Assembly: GCA_034509925.1 (NCBI GenBank)
Contig: CM067531.1
Span: forward strand, 4,620,001-4,684,000
DNA from: Hirudinaria manillensis
Taxonomy: Eukaryota > Annelida > Clitellata > Hirudinida > Hirudinidae
Direction of reading: 5' to 3'
Length of the DNA stretch: 64,000 nt
The translations under genes were made by a program, and so were the position numbers. Position 1 is the first letter of the stretch, and the number at the start of each line of letters is the position of its first letter. The notes below the pieces were generated by a model that searched no databases, had not been told where the DNA came from, and saw only the letters and a list, made by a program, of their open reading frames with translations. This document shows positions 12,401 to 25,400 of the stretch, one piece after another.

Positions 12401-14353
12401 CGAACGAATGCGATGCTGTTACACTAAACGCACAATTCCCTCGAAAAATTGCATCGGTCCGTGGATAAACTCGAGATTTGCATCCTTCTCACTTCCTTAT
12501 CAAATATTATGAGTTTGAATGTCTTGGGACGCTTGGAAATGCCATAATTAATCTCCATGTCACGAGCTCCATTTTCATATTTCATGAATTTCATATTTTC
12601 ATGAATATTTCATGAGTATTCTGCGACCTCGGAAAAGGAAACCTCACGTCGGGACGGCACCTCAACAATCTAGTCATGTTGCAGATGCAAACGCACAAGT
12701 TCCCACATCACTTTCATTATTTGCATGGGAACTGAACACCTTATTTTTTTTTTTATTTGTAAAAGCTTTCAAATTCTCCCGCGGGGAACAAAATGAAAAG
12801 GCAAAAATCTTTCTCAAAAATTCAAATTCCGCAGCGGTCGACGGCATTCAAAGAAATTCTCTGAAAGAATATTCGCCAATAATGTAAATAAAAAGGTTTA
12901 TTTTCTATTAAATGCAGGATCAAAAGTGACAGAATATTAGTGAATACTAATTGAGGTTAACTATTTTGTTGCAGACTGAAATGAATCAATATAAAATGTC
13001 GATTTTACGATGTCGATAAAGTTTTTTTTTAAATGAAGCACACTTCGAATGGTGATTAACTTTTAAACAGGCAACGATTCGTGCTCTACGTTGCCTGACC
13101 TCAACTTAAAACAGATGCTAAATTTTATTTTATTTTTCATTTAAATTTTCTACGATAAATTCGTTTGCGTTTTTAATTGTCCGAGAGCTTAGCTCGAAAT
13201 GGAAGTGAAGAGAAATTCCTAAATGGAATTGATGGAGGTATGCGTTATGTGTCGTGTTCACAGCCCATCATCCTATGGCTAAGGACGCCATACAACCATC
13301 AAATCGATCAAGAAACGCCTTCACTTAAGATTACCTCACATAAGGTGCTGTATATAAAAAAAGGCTAAATATAAATATCGAGAAATATCAATACGCTGTT
13401 ACAAAATCGAACGACATTCTCTGCTTAAACGTCGGAGGTCTGGTTTAATACTTATTAGATCATTAATTAATATAATTTAAGAAATCAATTGTTAGTAATT
13501 TAAAGAGAAATTGATCAGCAAATAGAACCGTCCTAATCTATAAGAAATATAGAGTTAATCTCTGTAATAGCCTTTCGTACTTCGTGCAAGGTTCATGCAT
13601 AACCATCCCAACCCCAACATAAACGTCTTTCAAGACTTACGGCTTACATTCGGGCTTCTAACCGGAAGTGATGTCCGATGCATGCTTAAGTAATGAGAAT
13701 GGCTGAGAAATGAGCTCGTGGTTGATTGTTAATTTCAACTTCGCCATTAGAAAATGACCGCCAGATGGATGAGGCAAGTTCCAGCAGAAATCATTTTCAG
13801 AGTCATTCTTCGTCGGAGGAATAATTATCTTTTGTGTCTCCCAAATAACCTTAAGATCAGAAAGGGTCGTGACAGATCAGCTGGGGATAAACAAGTCGGC
13901 AGTGGATAAATGTGTGCTTGTGTCTTGTTTGGAGACGAGTATTTATACTTTCGTATATTTATCAAAAGGCACAAAAACAGTAAAATCTCCAGCGTATTTC
14001 AGTGAATTATTTCTCCGAACGCGTATTTCGAATCTAAAAAAAAACAAACAAACTCGAAGTTTAAAAAAATTATAAACAACAACAAACATATTGGCTACGA
14101 TACTCATCATAGGCTAATGAATATTAACTCAGATTAACTTTTAAATTAGTTTAAATTAATTCGTTGACGAAATAAACGACGCCATTGTTAAGCCCATTCA
14201 ATTGATTGCATCTACCCAAGGAAGCACTCCGAGGTCAATGTAATTGTAACTGAAAACGATGAATTTACGATTCAAATCTAAACAGGTCCCTAACTGCTCG
14301 AGCAGAATATAAAATGTCGACTTTTCACCTTCCTTAATTGGATGGAGGGAGCG

Positions 14354-14354
<1 letters not shown>

Positions 14355-14386
<32 letters not shown>
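14355..14386. repeat. (ATC)n microsatellite
   Basis: A perfect run of about ten ATC units. Confidence 0.95.
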
Positions 14387-14864
14387 TTTTACACTGGCCT
14401 GTCTCATGCAATATATGGGTCTTACGAGGCACCATCGTTAAGTTAGGGCCACCTGGTATCTGCATTCTCTCAATTCTTTCCTAATGGTTGCTCTTAAGCG
14501 GTCAGAATATTTAATAAAATTGGCAAAAATATTAATATTTATTAAAGCATCCTCTTGCTTTGTTAATCAAAAGAATTTAGATAAATTGGACAAGTTATTC
14601 AGGATTAATTGAATTTAAATATTGCACAAATCCCTTTATCGTGGCAGCAAACAAAGATCAATCTTCCGAGTTGAGCTCATTCGAGCTCTCCTTGTGACAG
14701 TTGAAACTCGACTCAACGTCTCAAAACGTATGAAAACCAACTGACGTAATAAGTTATCAACAACTCTACTCTTGAAAATCCAGGTTGAATGTGTTTAAAG
14801 CAGATATTCTAACCCGATGCAAGTATTCAGATCCGAACACCTTTCAATAGCGGTAGATCTCTTT

Positions 14865-14903
14865 TTCTCTCTCTCTCTCTCTCTCGCTCTCTCTCTCTCT
14901 CTC
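14865..14903. repeat. (CT)n microsatellite
   Basis: A CT dinucleotide run with two G interruptions. Confidence 0.95.
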
Positions 14904-15920
14904 GTTTTATTATCGAAGTGGACACAATTCGGTAGAAATCCTTCCATTTGTTAGCTGGTGTCAGGCAAATTCCAATCTACAGGGAACAACTTTTTGACAG
15001 TTCTTTATGGGTTTCCAGAGTTGAGAAGAAAAGTAGTAGAGGTGAGGGCGGGGTTAGCATGAAATAGGGTTTCTTGCCAAAGTTCATTTGGCCAACGGCC
15101 TATCATCTCTTCTCGTTGATTCTGAAATTAATTGGCTGTTCGCGTTAATAATGCAATGTTAAGTTCCGTTCATTAAATCTAATTTGTGCAACTGCCTGGA
15201 GGTAGCGAATGAATTGCAAAACTGCTGGTTAAATTAAATTGCATATAAAAAGTTTTTATTAATAATTCCTTCAATTCAATTGTTGAAAAAGTTATTTATG
15301 AAGTTCGGTCGTCGTAGATTTTTGTCCATCAAATTAATTTTTATGTGCACTGAATTTCCAAGTTTTTAGCTTTTAAAGGGGAGAAATTAAAAACAAAACA
15401 CGCAAATCAAGATTTCGTCTAATAACAGAAGAAGTAATTTTATTGTAACTATTAAATTTAGGACACCAGAAATTCCAAAAACAAACGAAAATTAGAAACA
15501 TTTTACATGGAAATCTGGAAATTAAGCTTCAATGAATTTCATGGAAAAGTTCGAAAAGCAGTCGAGAAATTCTGAAAACGAAATTCTCGAGAGAAAAAGC
15601 CACGTTTTGATCCTCACGACGAAATTTGTGGTCACGGAGGTTATTACGGTTGGTCGGTGTCTAATATCAGATTAATACAAATTGATGCTGGGAAATGTTA
15701 ATGAGAAAATAATTGATTCAGTGGGACTGAATAATTTAAATGCTAATCACGGACTCCTTAAGACCGCAGTTGATTAGGTCCTTCGAAGGAAACCCCGATC
15801 AAAGAATGCTTCTGAGAGAATCGTGATCAGATGTGGACTTCCGCATAAAAAGCGCTTCAATTTGTTTTCATAAGCATTTTTGTGGGATTTTAACTTGCCG
15901 CATTAAGTTCGTTCTAAAGA

Positions 15921-15998
15921 TGCGCCATCGTCATCATCATCGTCGTCGTCTTTGTAACCATCATCATCATCATCATCACCACCACCATCATCATTGTC
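15921..15998. repeat. (CAT)n/(CGT)n repeat upstream of the GPCR start
   Basis: Interrupted CAT, CGT and CAC trinucleotides about 320 bp upstream of the GPCR start codon, possibly in its 5' UTR or promoter. It encodes a poly-His frame that I do not regard as a gene. Confidence 0.85.
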
Positions 15999-16317
15999 AT
16001 GGTCATCACATTACATTGTTAGAAAGCGCTGACATCCAAACTTTTGAAACATCCAAAAACATCGGTGAATGGACTTCAATGAAACAAAATATTCACAAAA
16101 TGCTATTTTTCTCTCCATCGCAGCATCGTTCCAGCGTTTGTAACAAAATCAAATTTCATTTCACATCGTCGGTATAGGAGAGTGAGATGTAATCATACGT
16201 AATCACGATCTTAATAATGAATCGTAAGACACACATCACACAATAAATCGTTCAAATATTAAAACGACAACAGGCTCGAATCATAGAATCCAAAGTCCGA
16301 GAATCACGAAGACGACG

Positions 16318-18581
16318 ATGGACAACGTAACACGTCCCAGCTTCAACGGTCCCCTCTTGAAGCACTCGACTCCGGTCGTCATCATCTACACTTCCGCCTA
16401 TTCCCTCGTACTCATCCTTTCCATCATCAACAACTCCGTCGTTCTGACAGTCATCAAGAAGTTCCCGCCAATGAAGTCGGTGACCAACTGTTTCTTGGCC
16501 AATTTGGCGTCTGCTGATCTTTTCGTGGCTATCCTCGTATTACCTTTCACTCTGGTAGAGAATCTCTTTACAGGTCGGTGTTGTTGTTGTTGTTGTTGCA
16601 GTTGTGGTCGTCGTAGTAGTTATTGTGGTTGTTATCGTCGTCGTCGTAGTAGTTGTAGTTATTGTCGTCGTTAGTTTGTTTTAAATAACATTTTAAAGAG
16701 CTTTATCGAAGGTAGTGTTGCTGGATTGCATTAATAAATTAATAGTATTAATTGATCGCAATAAAGTTTATATTAGCTTCCAGCTTTAAAATTTTAATTA
16801 ATTCAGAGAATTTCGAGATACACTTTCGATGTTTGTCGTGTTCGAAACTCAACGACACCCACAAAGAGCGAGCGAGGTCTGACTGTCACTAGTTATTCTG
16901 CTTATCACTACGCTTATCACACCCCAAATGCAAAGTGGTAGTCGGTAATTATAACTCTTAATGTGCTGGGAACACGTCGAGATAAGCTGAAGGCAGAGCA
17001 GAAGTAAATCTTTCAAGAACCCGTCGTGGGTATCGTAACAAGCAAGGCTAGAAAGAAATAAAGATTTACCTGAGACTCATTCATAAGACCGTCCCACCTG
17101 TTCACGGACTTGCAGGACCTTGGCGACCTTCGAAATGGAAAACTATATTTCCATCGTAATTAAAACCATTTGTCACGATTATATTCAGCCGTGTTTTTTT
17201 TTGGAGACGAAAATCACATTGAAATTGAAATGAAGCTACGGTTTCAAGTTCACATTTCATAAACTGATTGATACATTTTCTTCGATTTGTTTATAAATTA
17301 ATAAATTATTTTATTAATAGTAGATTTAATAATAGATACAAGATAATAGTATTTAATTACATCATTATAATATCGATATTTAATTATATTATTATAATAT
17401 TACTAAATAATAATTTTGTACATGTTTAATTTGCTATTTTGATTGCTTCAGTTGCTTTGACACTTTAATAAACTCATTAAAAAATAATTAAAATTAAAAA
17501 ACAAAAAAAATATTTTATATATCTTTATAATATCTCTATTTTCCTGTCAAATTACATCTGGTTTATAAAAAAAAATATATAAACAAGGTCTTACTTAACT
17601 AATTACTCGACTAATCGTTACCTGAGACAAAAGGCATTGATTGGTTGTTCGATATCTCGTTAAGAATTTGTTAACGTCCTCAGAGGATTGAAGCTATTCA
17701 AATCTAAAGATAGATAAAGATTTTTAACATTTATTATTATAATTGATATGGTTATTTATAATAATGAAAGATTATAATTTACGAAATGCAATTATTTATA
17801 ATGCTCTCATTTATTACAATTATAATTTATTATAAATGATTTATCATTAAAAATGAAATTAAATTTAATGTCAAAACGGGTTGTTCGTGCCAAGTTGTTT
17901 ATCAGTTCGTTGCTCAATTTGTGTATATTTCAAAAATTTTTTTTTTAATAAACGAATTCACTAAAAAAAAAAAAATTCCTCAAGACTGAACGGAGGTGTT
18001 CAAAGGATGCCGAAAATCGTTGATAAATTTAAATTTAATTTAATTTTGAATAAATTAAATAAGCCAATTTAGCAAAAAAAAGGAAAGAAAAACACGAGTA
18101 AAAGTATTATTTAATATATATTTTGAAAATTAAATAACTTGAAAAAAATCGGATCTCTTTGTGCAAAAGCAAAAAATAATTAGTCGTTGGTGGGTGGCGG
18201 TGGGATTGTATTTCTACGATTGTCTCACGATTTCCACGTTCGCCATTTTGAATGGCTGCGTGTCGCACGTTTGGAAACGAAGGGTTCAAGCAATTGTTTC
18301 CGCTCGAGTTTCTCACAAAAGTTTTTTATTTGACCCGATATAACAAGAATAGTAATAATAACATTAATAATAATAATAGTAATAACAATAATAATAATAA
18401 TAAATAATAATAATAGTAATAATAATAAATAATAATAATAGTAATAATAATAAATAATAATAATAATAATAATAATAAATAATAATAATAGTAATAATGA
18501 AAATCATCATCATCCTTATCAATTTTATTCTTTCATCTGTTTTTAAAGGAGGTTTTACTGCTTCAGAATAACAATAATAAT

Positions 18582-18662
<81 letters not shown>

Positions 18663-21600
18663 TGCTATTAACATTATTTAGTGATGCCTTAATTTGCTGA
18701 TTAATATCTGCTGACCAATATTAAATTGATAATAATATTATAATAATAATTCTTATTATATATATATATATATATTAATATACATATTATTTATACATAA
18801 TTATGTACATATTTATATATATAAATATATTTGTATTATATATTATTATTATTATAATTAGAAACAACAGTGTTCGACATATCAAAGCACGAGTCCATAT
18901 ATTTGACATTTTTTTTTTAGCGAGTGGCTTTGTTCGCGGATGAAGTCCCAGAAGAAGCTGCAAATTTGTGTTTATTTTCAGCTGGCAGTTCAAAGCTTCC
19001 TTTGTTTAAGAAATAAATTCTGCTGTTCTCCATAATTATATAAATTAGAATGCATGTGAACTTCTGAAGCGTAGCTCGTTAATCTGATGACCGAGCAACA
19101 ACAATGGGATTGAAACATAAAATACTATTCGAAGGAAGCCGTTATTTTGGCTTAATGAAACATTGATGAGATTTGTGTTAAAGGTTATTGAAATTTTTCT
19201 TTAAGATTATTGACAGCTCATCGAAGTAGAAGCTGTAATAAGTAAGAGTGAATAATTCAAATCATCTCTGGAACTGGTCACCTCATCAGGAACCTCTGAA
19301 GATCAATGATTGTCAACTTTTTTTTGTTTTTTTTGTTTTTAGAAGAATCAAGGTCTTGAAAAAAAGAATTCATTTTATTTATTATACTGGCCGTCTAATT
19401 CATCAACGCCAAAGTCTCGTAAATGTCTCACATTTCTTATTCGAGGACTTCCCAGCAGTTTCCTCAGAAGTGCTGGTAAATTATGAGTCGCTTTGAAATT
19501 AAAACCTGTCACGATGATATGCTGGAACGAACTTTTTCGGATGTCTGGCATCATTTATTTTCCAACTTTCATCGTGCCATATTTTTCTAGGAGAATTTAT
19601 TTTCAATTATGAGGAGAATTCTAGATAAACAACTCTCCGTAGGATTGCGCTCGGCTTATTAAGATTAGATGAAAGAGTTAATTATTAAATACAAAGCCTG
19701 GAATGTTTTGGCTCAACGTACATAAAACACAGAGTAATGAATTGGTCGGCACATGCGTGGCAGTCGGCCAGCGGTTATTCATCATCACTGAGGTAATAAT
19801 TCGTTTGTATTTTCACAGCCGATTATGGAGGGACGCATGATTCTGAATGGACGCCCAGGAATCGAATAAATAGCAATTCCAATTGACTGTGTCGAGCTGA
19901 CAACATTAGTCTGTCAAAATCTTTTAACCTTTTACCAGGCAAATCACAGCCTAATCATAAGTTATTATATTATTAATATATTCTTTATATTTATTATATT
20001 ATTATTACTATATTCTATAGTATAATATAAGTATTCTGTCATTGTTACTGAAGCTGTTGATAAAGGCACTGAAATAAGTATTCTGTCATTGTTACTGAAG
20101 CTGTTGATAAAGGCACTGAAATAGATGTAGTGTACACTGATTTGGAGAAGGCCTTTGACAAGATATCACATTGCAAGTTGTTGTTCAAATTGGAAAGATA
20201 TGGAGTTCACCCGGCTTTGATTCAGTGGATTAAAAATTATTTAACACAGAGATCATTTAGGGTTGTGGTGAATGGAGCTTCCTCTGAATTATACCCAGTT
20301 ACCAGTGGTGTGCCGCAGGGCAGTGTCCTGGGGCCAGTTCTCTTTATCATTTACATTAATGACATATACAATGTCTGTAGCAACATCTTTTTGTTTGCAG
20401 ACGATGCTAAAATTTATAAAATGCTGGGACCAGGAGACAGTTATCTATTGCAAAATGATATAAGCAGGGTCATCAATTGGTATAATGTGTGGGGCATGAA
20501 AGTCAACTGGGATAAATGCTGCTGTATGAAATTTGGAACTCACCAGGCAGATTACGAGTACACAGTAACAGACACAGAGGGAACTCTTCACTTGATACCC
20601 AAGGTAGACAAAATATCAGATCTTGGAATCATCTTGGACTCGAAACTGGGATTTAAGGAGCATATCTTGCAGAGAGTCAATAGGGCTAACCAGATGTTGG
20701 GAGTCATTTATAGAAACTTCAAGCATCTGTCAGAAGATGCTTTGGTTTCAGTATACAAGGCCCTAGTGAGATCACATCTGGAATATGCTGTGCAGGTATG
20801 GAATCCATACAGAAAGGGCCTGGTGGATACTTTAGAAAGTGTGCAGCATAGATTCACCCATATGTGCAATTCATGCAAAGACTTAGAATATACTGATAGA
20901 TTAAAAATTTTGAAACTGCCCTCCCTGGTGTATAGACGAAAAAGGGCTGATTTGATATTGATGTTCAATATCATCAGAGGAACTGCTCCAGAATTCCTAT
21001 GCCCTAGGCTTATGTTTTGCCCAGAGGAGAGAACGAGGGGCCATGATTGGAAACTATCAACAAACATTGCTCACAGGGATTTGAGGAAGTTTTTTTTCAG
21101 CAATAGAGTTGTCCAAGAGTGGAATGATCTTCCTCGGTCGGTTGTCGGTGCTCCAAACCTGGACATCTTCAAAATGTTATTGGATGATTTTTTTGGGGAT
21201 TGTAAATATTTGTTGTGACTGGTTGTTTTATTGTTTGTTTGATATGTGGAGGGTTTTGCTTTTTGTTTACTTAAGTAATTTGTGTTAGGCGAGGGGTTCG
21301 CTTCGACCACTTCGGAGATTGTAAATATTTGATTTGTTAGAGAGCGATGTACATAATTTGTTAGTTTTTGTTGAAAGTTTTATGTTTTTGTTCAGGCGAG
21401 GGGTTCGCCCGTGCCTTATATATAATAATAATAATAATAATAATAAATCTGCATGTCCATCATCTTTCGCTCTTCGTGAATGTTGTTTCAATATGCTCTT
21501 CCACGCAGAAGTCATGTAATTGTACATAAATACCCTTAATACCACACGCACATAAGCGTATTTAAAATAAAAAATAAATAGAAAATAAGGACGCGGAAAA

Positions 21601-22384
21601 TTTAGACTCAATTCATCGTCGTAAGAGTTGATTTCAAAAGTCCAGTGATTATTTCAAAAATTATTTTCTTTTCTTTGAAAATTAATGATGATTTCTAGAA
21701 CAACTCGATTTTATTTTATTTTATATTATTTTTCATTTTAATTGATTTTAATTCCTGGTTTAATTGCACGTGATCATTATAATTTTAGACCCATCTTCTA
21801 TATTATATATTCTATAAATATGAATCATTTGCAAATATTATTAAAATATAATTATTATTATTATTATTATTATTTTTTGCAAAATCCCGATTATTCGAGA
21901 TAATCTGGAGAGATAGTTCGGAAGATTAAAAATTATAAACAAAATGCAATCAAACAGATCTTTAATTAATCCTTTATTCTCAAGAGAGATTTTAAAATAA
22001 AGAAGTTTATCACTTAATTAGTTTTAATAAAACAAAACAAAAGAAACAAAAGAAAAACCTTAAAGAAAGGAATTAGAAAACTTTTCATTTTCAAAGTAAA
22101 TTCCGAAATTCCGTTTCCGTTTTCATAAAAAAAAATCAGAATGGCAGCAGACAGAAGAACGTTGAGCTCATAGGAGCTCAATGAGATCACATTTGCTTTG
22201 AGGGGACATTGGAACCATTAATATTGGAACCATTAATCCAATACCTTTTACTTCTTTTTCTTACTTTCAACTCATCGGCGTTTTCATCATTTCCGGGCAC
22301 GTGACAAGCGATTTGTTGTATGTTTTAATGCTAATGTTGATAATGTTTTAAGGCTTGGAAAACTTGTTATTATTATTGTTGTTG

Positions 22385-22476
<92 letters not shown>

Positions 22477-25400
22477 TTTGTATTAAAGACAAAGACAGCG
22501 TATAGAGTAACAATAGGAATGACAATAACCACGATTAACCATCATTGTGATTAATGGTCCTTAATGTTTTGACGTTGGGTGCCATTTTGACTGCACAAAG
22601 CAAATGGCTTTCACCTCAAGAATTTTAAAATTTGAAATTAATTTCTTAAAATTACAAGCTTGGAGAGCATAAAAAAATAATACAAAGCAAAAAGTAATAA
22701 ACAACAACGCAACAAACAAAACAACGTAAACAATATTACAATGTAAACAATTTAGAATTTACAATTTAAACAATTTTTATTGATATTCTTGGATAATGCA
22801 TGGAATTTTAAAACAAAATTGCTACGAAATCGAGGCGAATGAATAAACAAATGTTCAATTTTAATTTATTATTTTATTATTTATTAATTTTATTTATTGT
22901 CGTAATATTTGTCCGAGCCTTTGAACAGCCCTTCATTTAATGCAATGACTCACAAGTAGTCTCTCGCAATTGACCGAAAGAAAAATATTTAAAAAAATCT
23001 ATTAAGGCAGATTCACTCATTCGCACATGTTTGTAGTTTTTCATTGTATCATTCCTTGTTTTAATACAAATTAAAAATTACAGAAATTTAAAACCGTTTT
23101 AAAAAATATAAAATAATAATTGACCCACATTCGTTCGTAACGTCTTCAAAGGAATCTTCAGACCAACCCCTCGCTGCTCTTCGCTTAAAAATGAAAATTC
23201 AAAAACTTTTAAACCGTTCGGACATAAAAAGGAAAAAAACCAGAAGAAGTCCAAGAAGAATTTAAGAGAATTTAAATTGAATTAAGATCTTAAATGAATT
23301 TGTTGCTTTAAGTTGAACCATTGGACATCACCTTATTAAAACCATCATTATCAGGATCGAGGAAGAGTCAATTGAGTCACGTGGAGTGATTAAATTTTGA
23401 GAATGCAAAAAACAAGATCATCATCATCGTCATCTTCATCGTCGTCTCCATCGTCATCATCGGTATCAAAATCATCATCACCAATTATGAAAAATTCCCC
23501 CCATCCGCGACTAATTTTTGAATCCTGACTGCAAATCACGCATATATAGTATATATAATAATAGTAATAATAATGATAATAATATATTATAATAATAACA
23601 TTATGATAAATTACAAAATAATAATTGCAATATATTAAAATAACAAATAAAATGTTTCCTAATTTGTGGAACAGCTCGATTTTCCGTTCCGCTTTCCTTT
23701 TTTCCTAAAATTTCCGTTGATTAAAAATTTCATAGAAAATTAAATTAACGTTTGACCGTCGAAAATCTTGTTTTAAGTCGTAATGGGCGCCATTCCATCT
23801 GTCGCCTGCTGGAAAGGAAAGTGCCTTTTTTTTACAAAAACCCAACAATTCCAAACAAAAAGCAAACAAAAAAAGCATTTCCGACATGAAATTCTCGTAG
23901 ACTGAAAAGAAAATGGAACATTTCTGCCTGTAGCCCGCCAAAGTTTTCCGATTCTCGTTTACTTTATCGTAACTAAGATTATTTTGTAAATTATTAACAA
24001 AAAAAAAATCTCAAATCAATTTGTTATTATAAAACCGATGCAATTATTTACAACAAATAAATTATTATTCGGACGTCGTGTAATTGTTCTTAATCAAAAC
24101 ATCCGTTCCTAAGTTCCAAAACATGTTTTCACCTCCCAGTGAGGAATACGTAGAAGGGGGTCTTTCCCGGGCGACATTTTGAAAGTCATGTTGAAGGTCG
24201 TATTTTATGTAGTGAAGGTCATCTGGATATCAGGGGGAAGTGAAGGGCAGGTCGCCCCAGGCGTCAAAAACGGTTGGTTTTCCACAACCACCTCCTAATG
24301 ATTTGTTGGAGCAACACTGAAACATCGTGTTCTGTCAAAGACACGAGAATTAAAAAAAAATAAAAACTGAAAAAAGCAAATAAAAGCTCAGGTGAGCGTA
24401 ATCAATAAATTAACGTAATTAAAAGACGAATTTCAAGTGAAACACGAAGGTAATTAAACTGTCGGAAGGTAGACGACGACGACGACGTCTCAGCGCCGAA
24501 GGGTTTTCCTTGGCAAAGAAATCCGGGAGATCCGGGCTGCAGAGAGAGCAAACGAAATTTTCCTTTACACGGTTTGAAGATTTCATTTTCGACTTTTGTA
24601 GGTTAATTAATCATTAATAATTAATTCAAAAGTTTAATTATTATTAAAATTAGTATAAAGTTTAATTAATTTAATTTAATTAGTAACTCAATGAAATAAT
24701 GAATGCAAAGGCAGATTATTCGTGACTAGATCGATGGAATCACGTATTTTTTAAATTGCCACTGCCATTTAACATTAAATTCCATTAAAATTAAAGAATT
24801 TTACAACGTGAGGTCTATTGTTTGTGTTGATCCAACATCGTAAGCGATAAATTGTACGCTTTAAGTGATAAAAATAAGGTTTTAAGGCGATGTCCATCGT
24901 TAGTAACCTCAAGAAAGCTACGTGATCCAATGGTATAGGTAAGCCATAAATACAGGGGGGTTTTCCAGATATAATTTTTATTTCTCTAGCGTTACGGAAT
25001 ATCATATAAAGCGTTTTCTTGACATTTGAGGGTTATATAAAAAAAGATTTCTTTTGGAATTTCAGTTAATCGAAAGAAAATCATTTCCAACTGTATGGAT
25101 GGTTTTCAAATAATTAAATTGGAAAAAAAATTAAATTTAACAAATGCAATTAAAATATCAACGAGTTTTCTTTGTTGCCAGAAACGATGAAGCAATTTGG
25201 CAGAAAATTAAAACGTTTTCGAGAACATAATCCCGATAAAAACGCATCTTTTATTAGAGAAAAATTCATCATCAGTTTATTTAATAATCATTTCCAAACA
25301 GGAAATCACGAACTTTTTGTAAACAGGCAAATGTTGTGAAATAAATTCTATTCCTTTGAGCGACGTACGAAGCTTTATTTTCATTGAATTTCAGGGAAAT

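Larger units (their letters stand above)
5581..15832. other. Intergenic, no gene recognised
   Basis: About 10 kb of AT-rich DNA with only short, uninformative frames. It holds the simple repeats and the MITE-like element listed separately. I found no conserved protein motif, tRNA or rRNA in it. It may contain upstream regulatory sequence for the GPCR gene. Confidence 0.6.
20030..21447 (+). mobile_element. 5'-truncated LINE with (TAA)n tail
   Basis: The element begins inside the reverse transcriptase with a 47-bp tandem duplication and continues through the rest of the RT and a 3' UTR. The tail is a run of TAA units at about 21423-21447. It sits in the same orientation as the GPCR gene, in intron 1. 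The endonuclease and N-terminal RT are absent. No clear target-site duplication was found. Confidence 0.85.

Noticed and set aside
15833-16177. His-rich frame before the GPCR
   Set aside because: It is driven by CAT repeats with no conserved sequence; more likely 5' flank or UTR.
22287-22532. Poly-isoleucine frame on the minus strand
   Set aside because: It is another ATT microsatellite read as protein.
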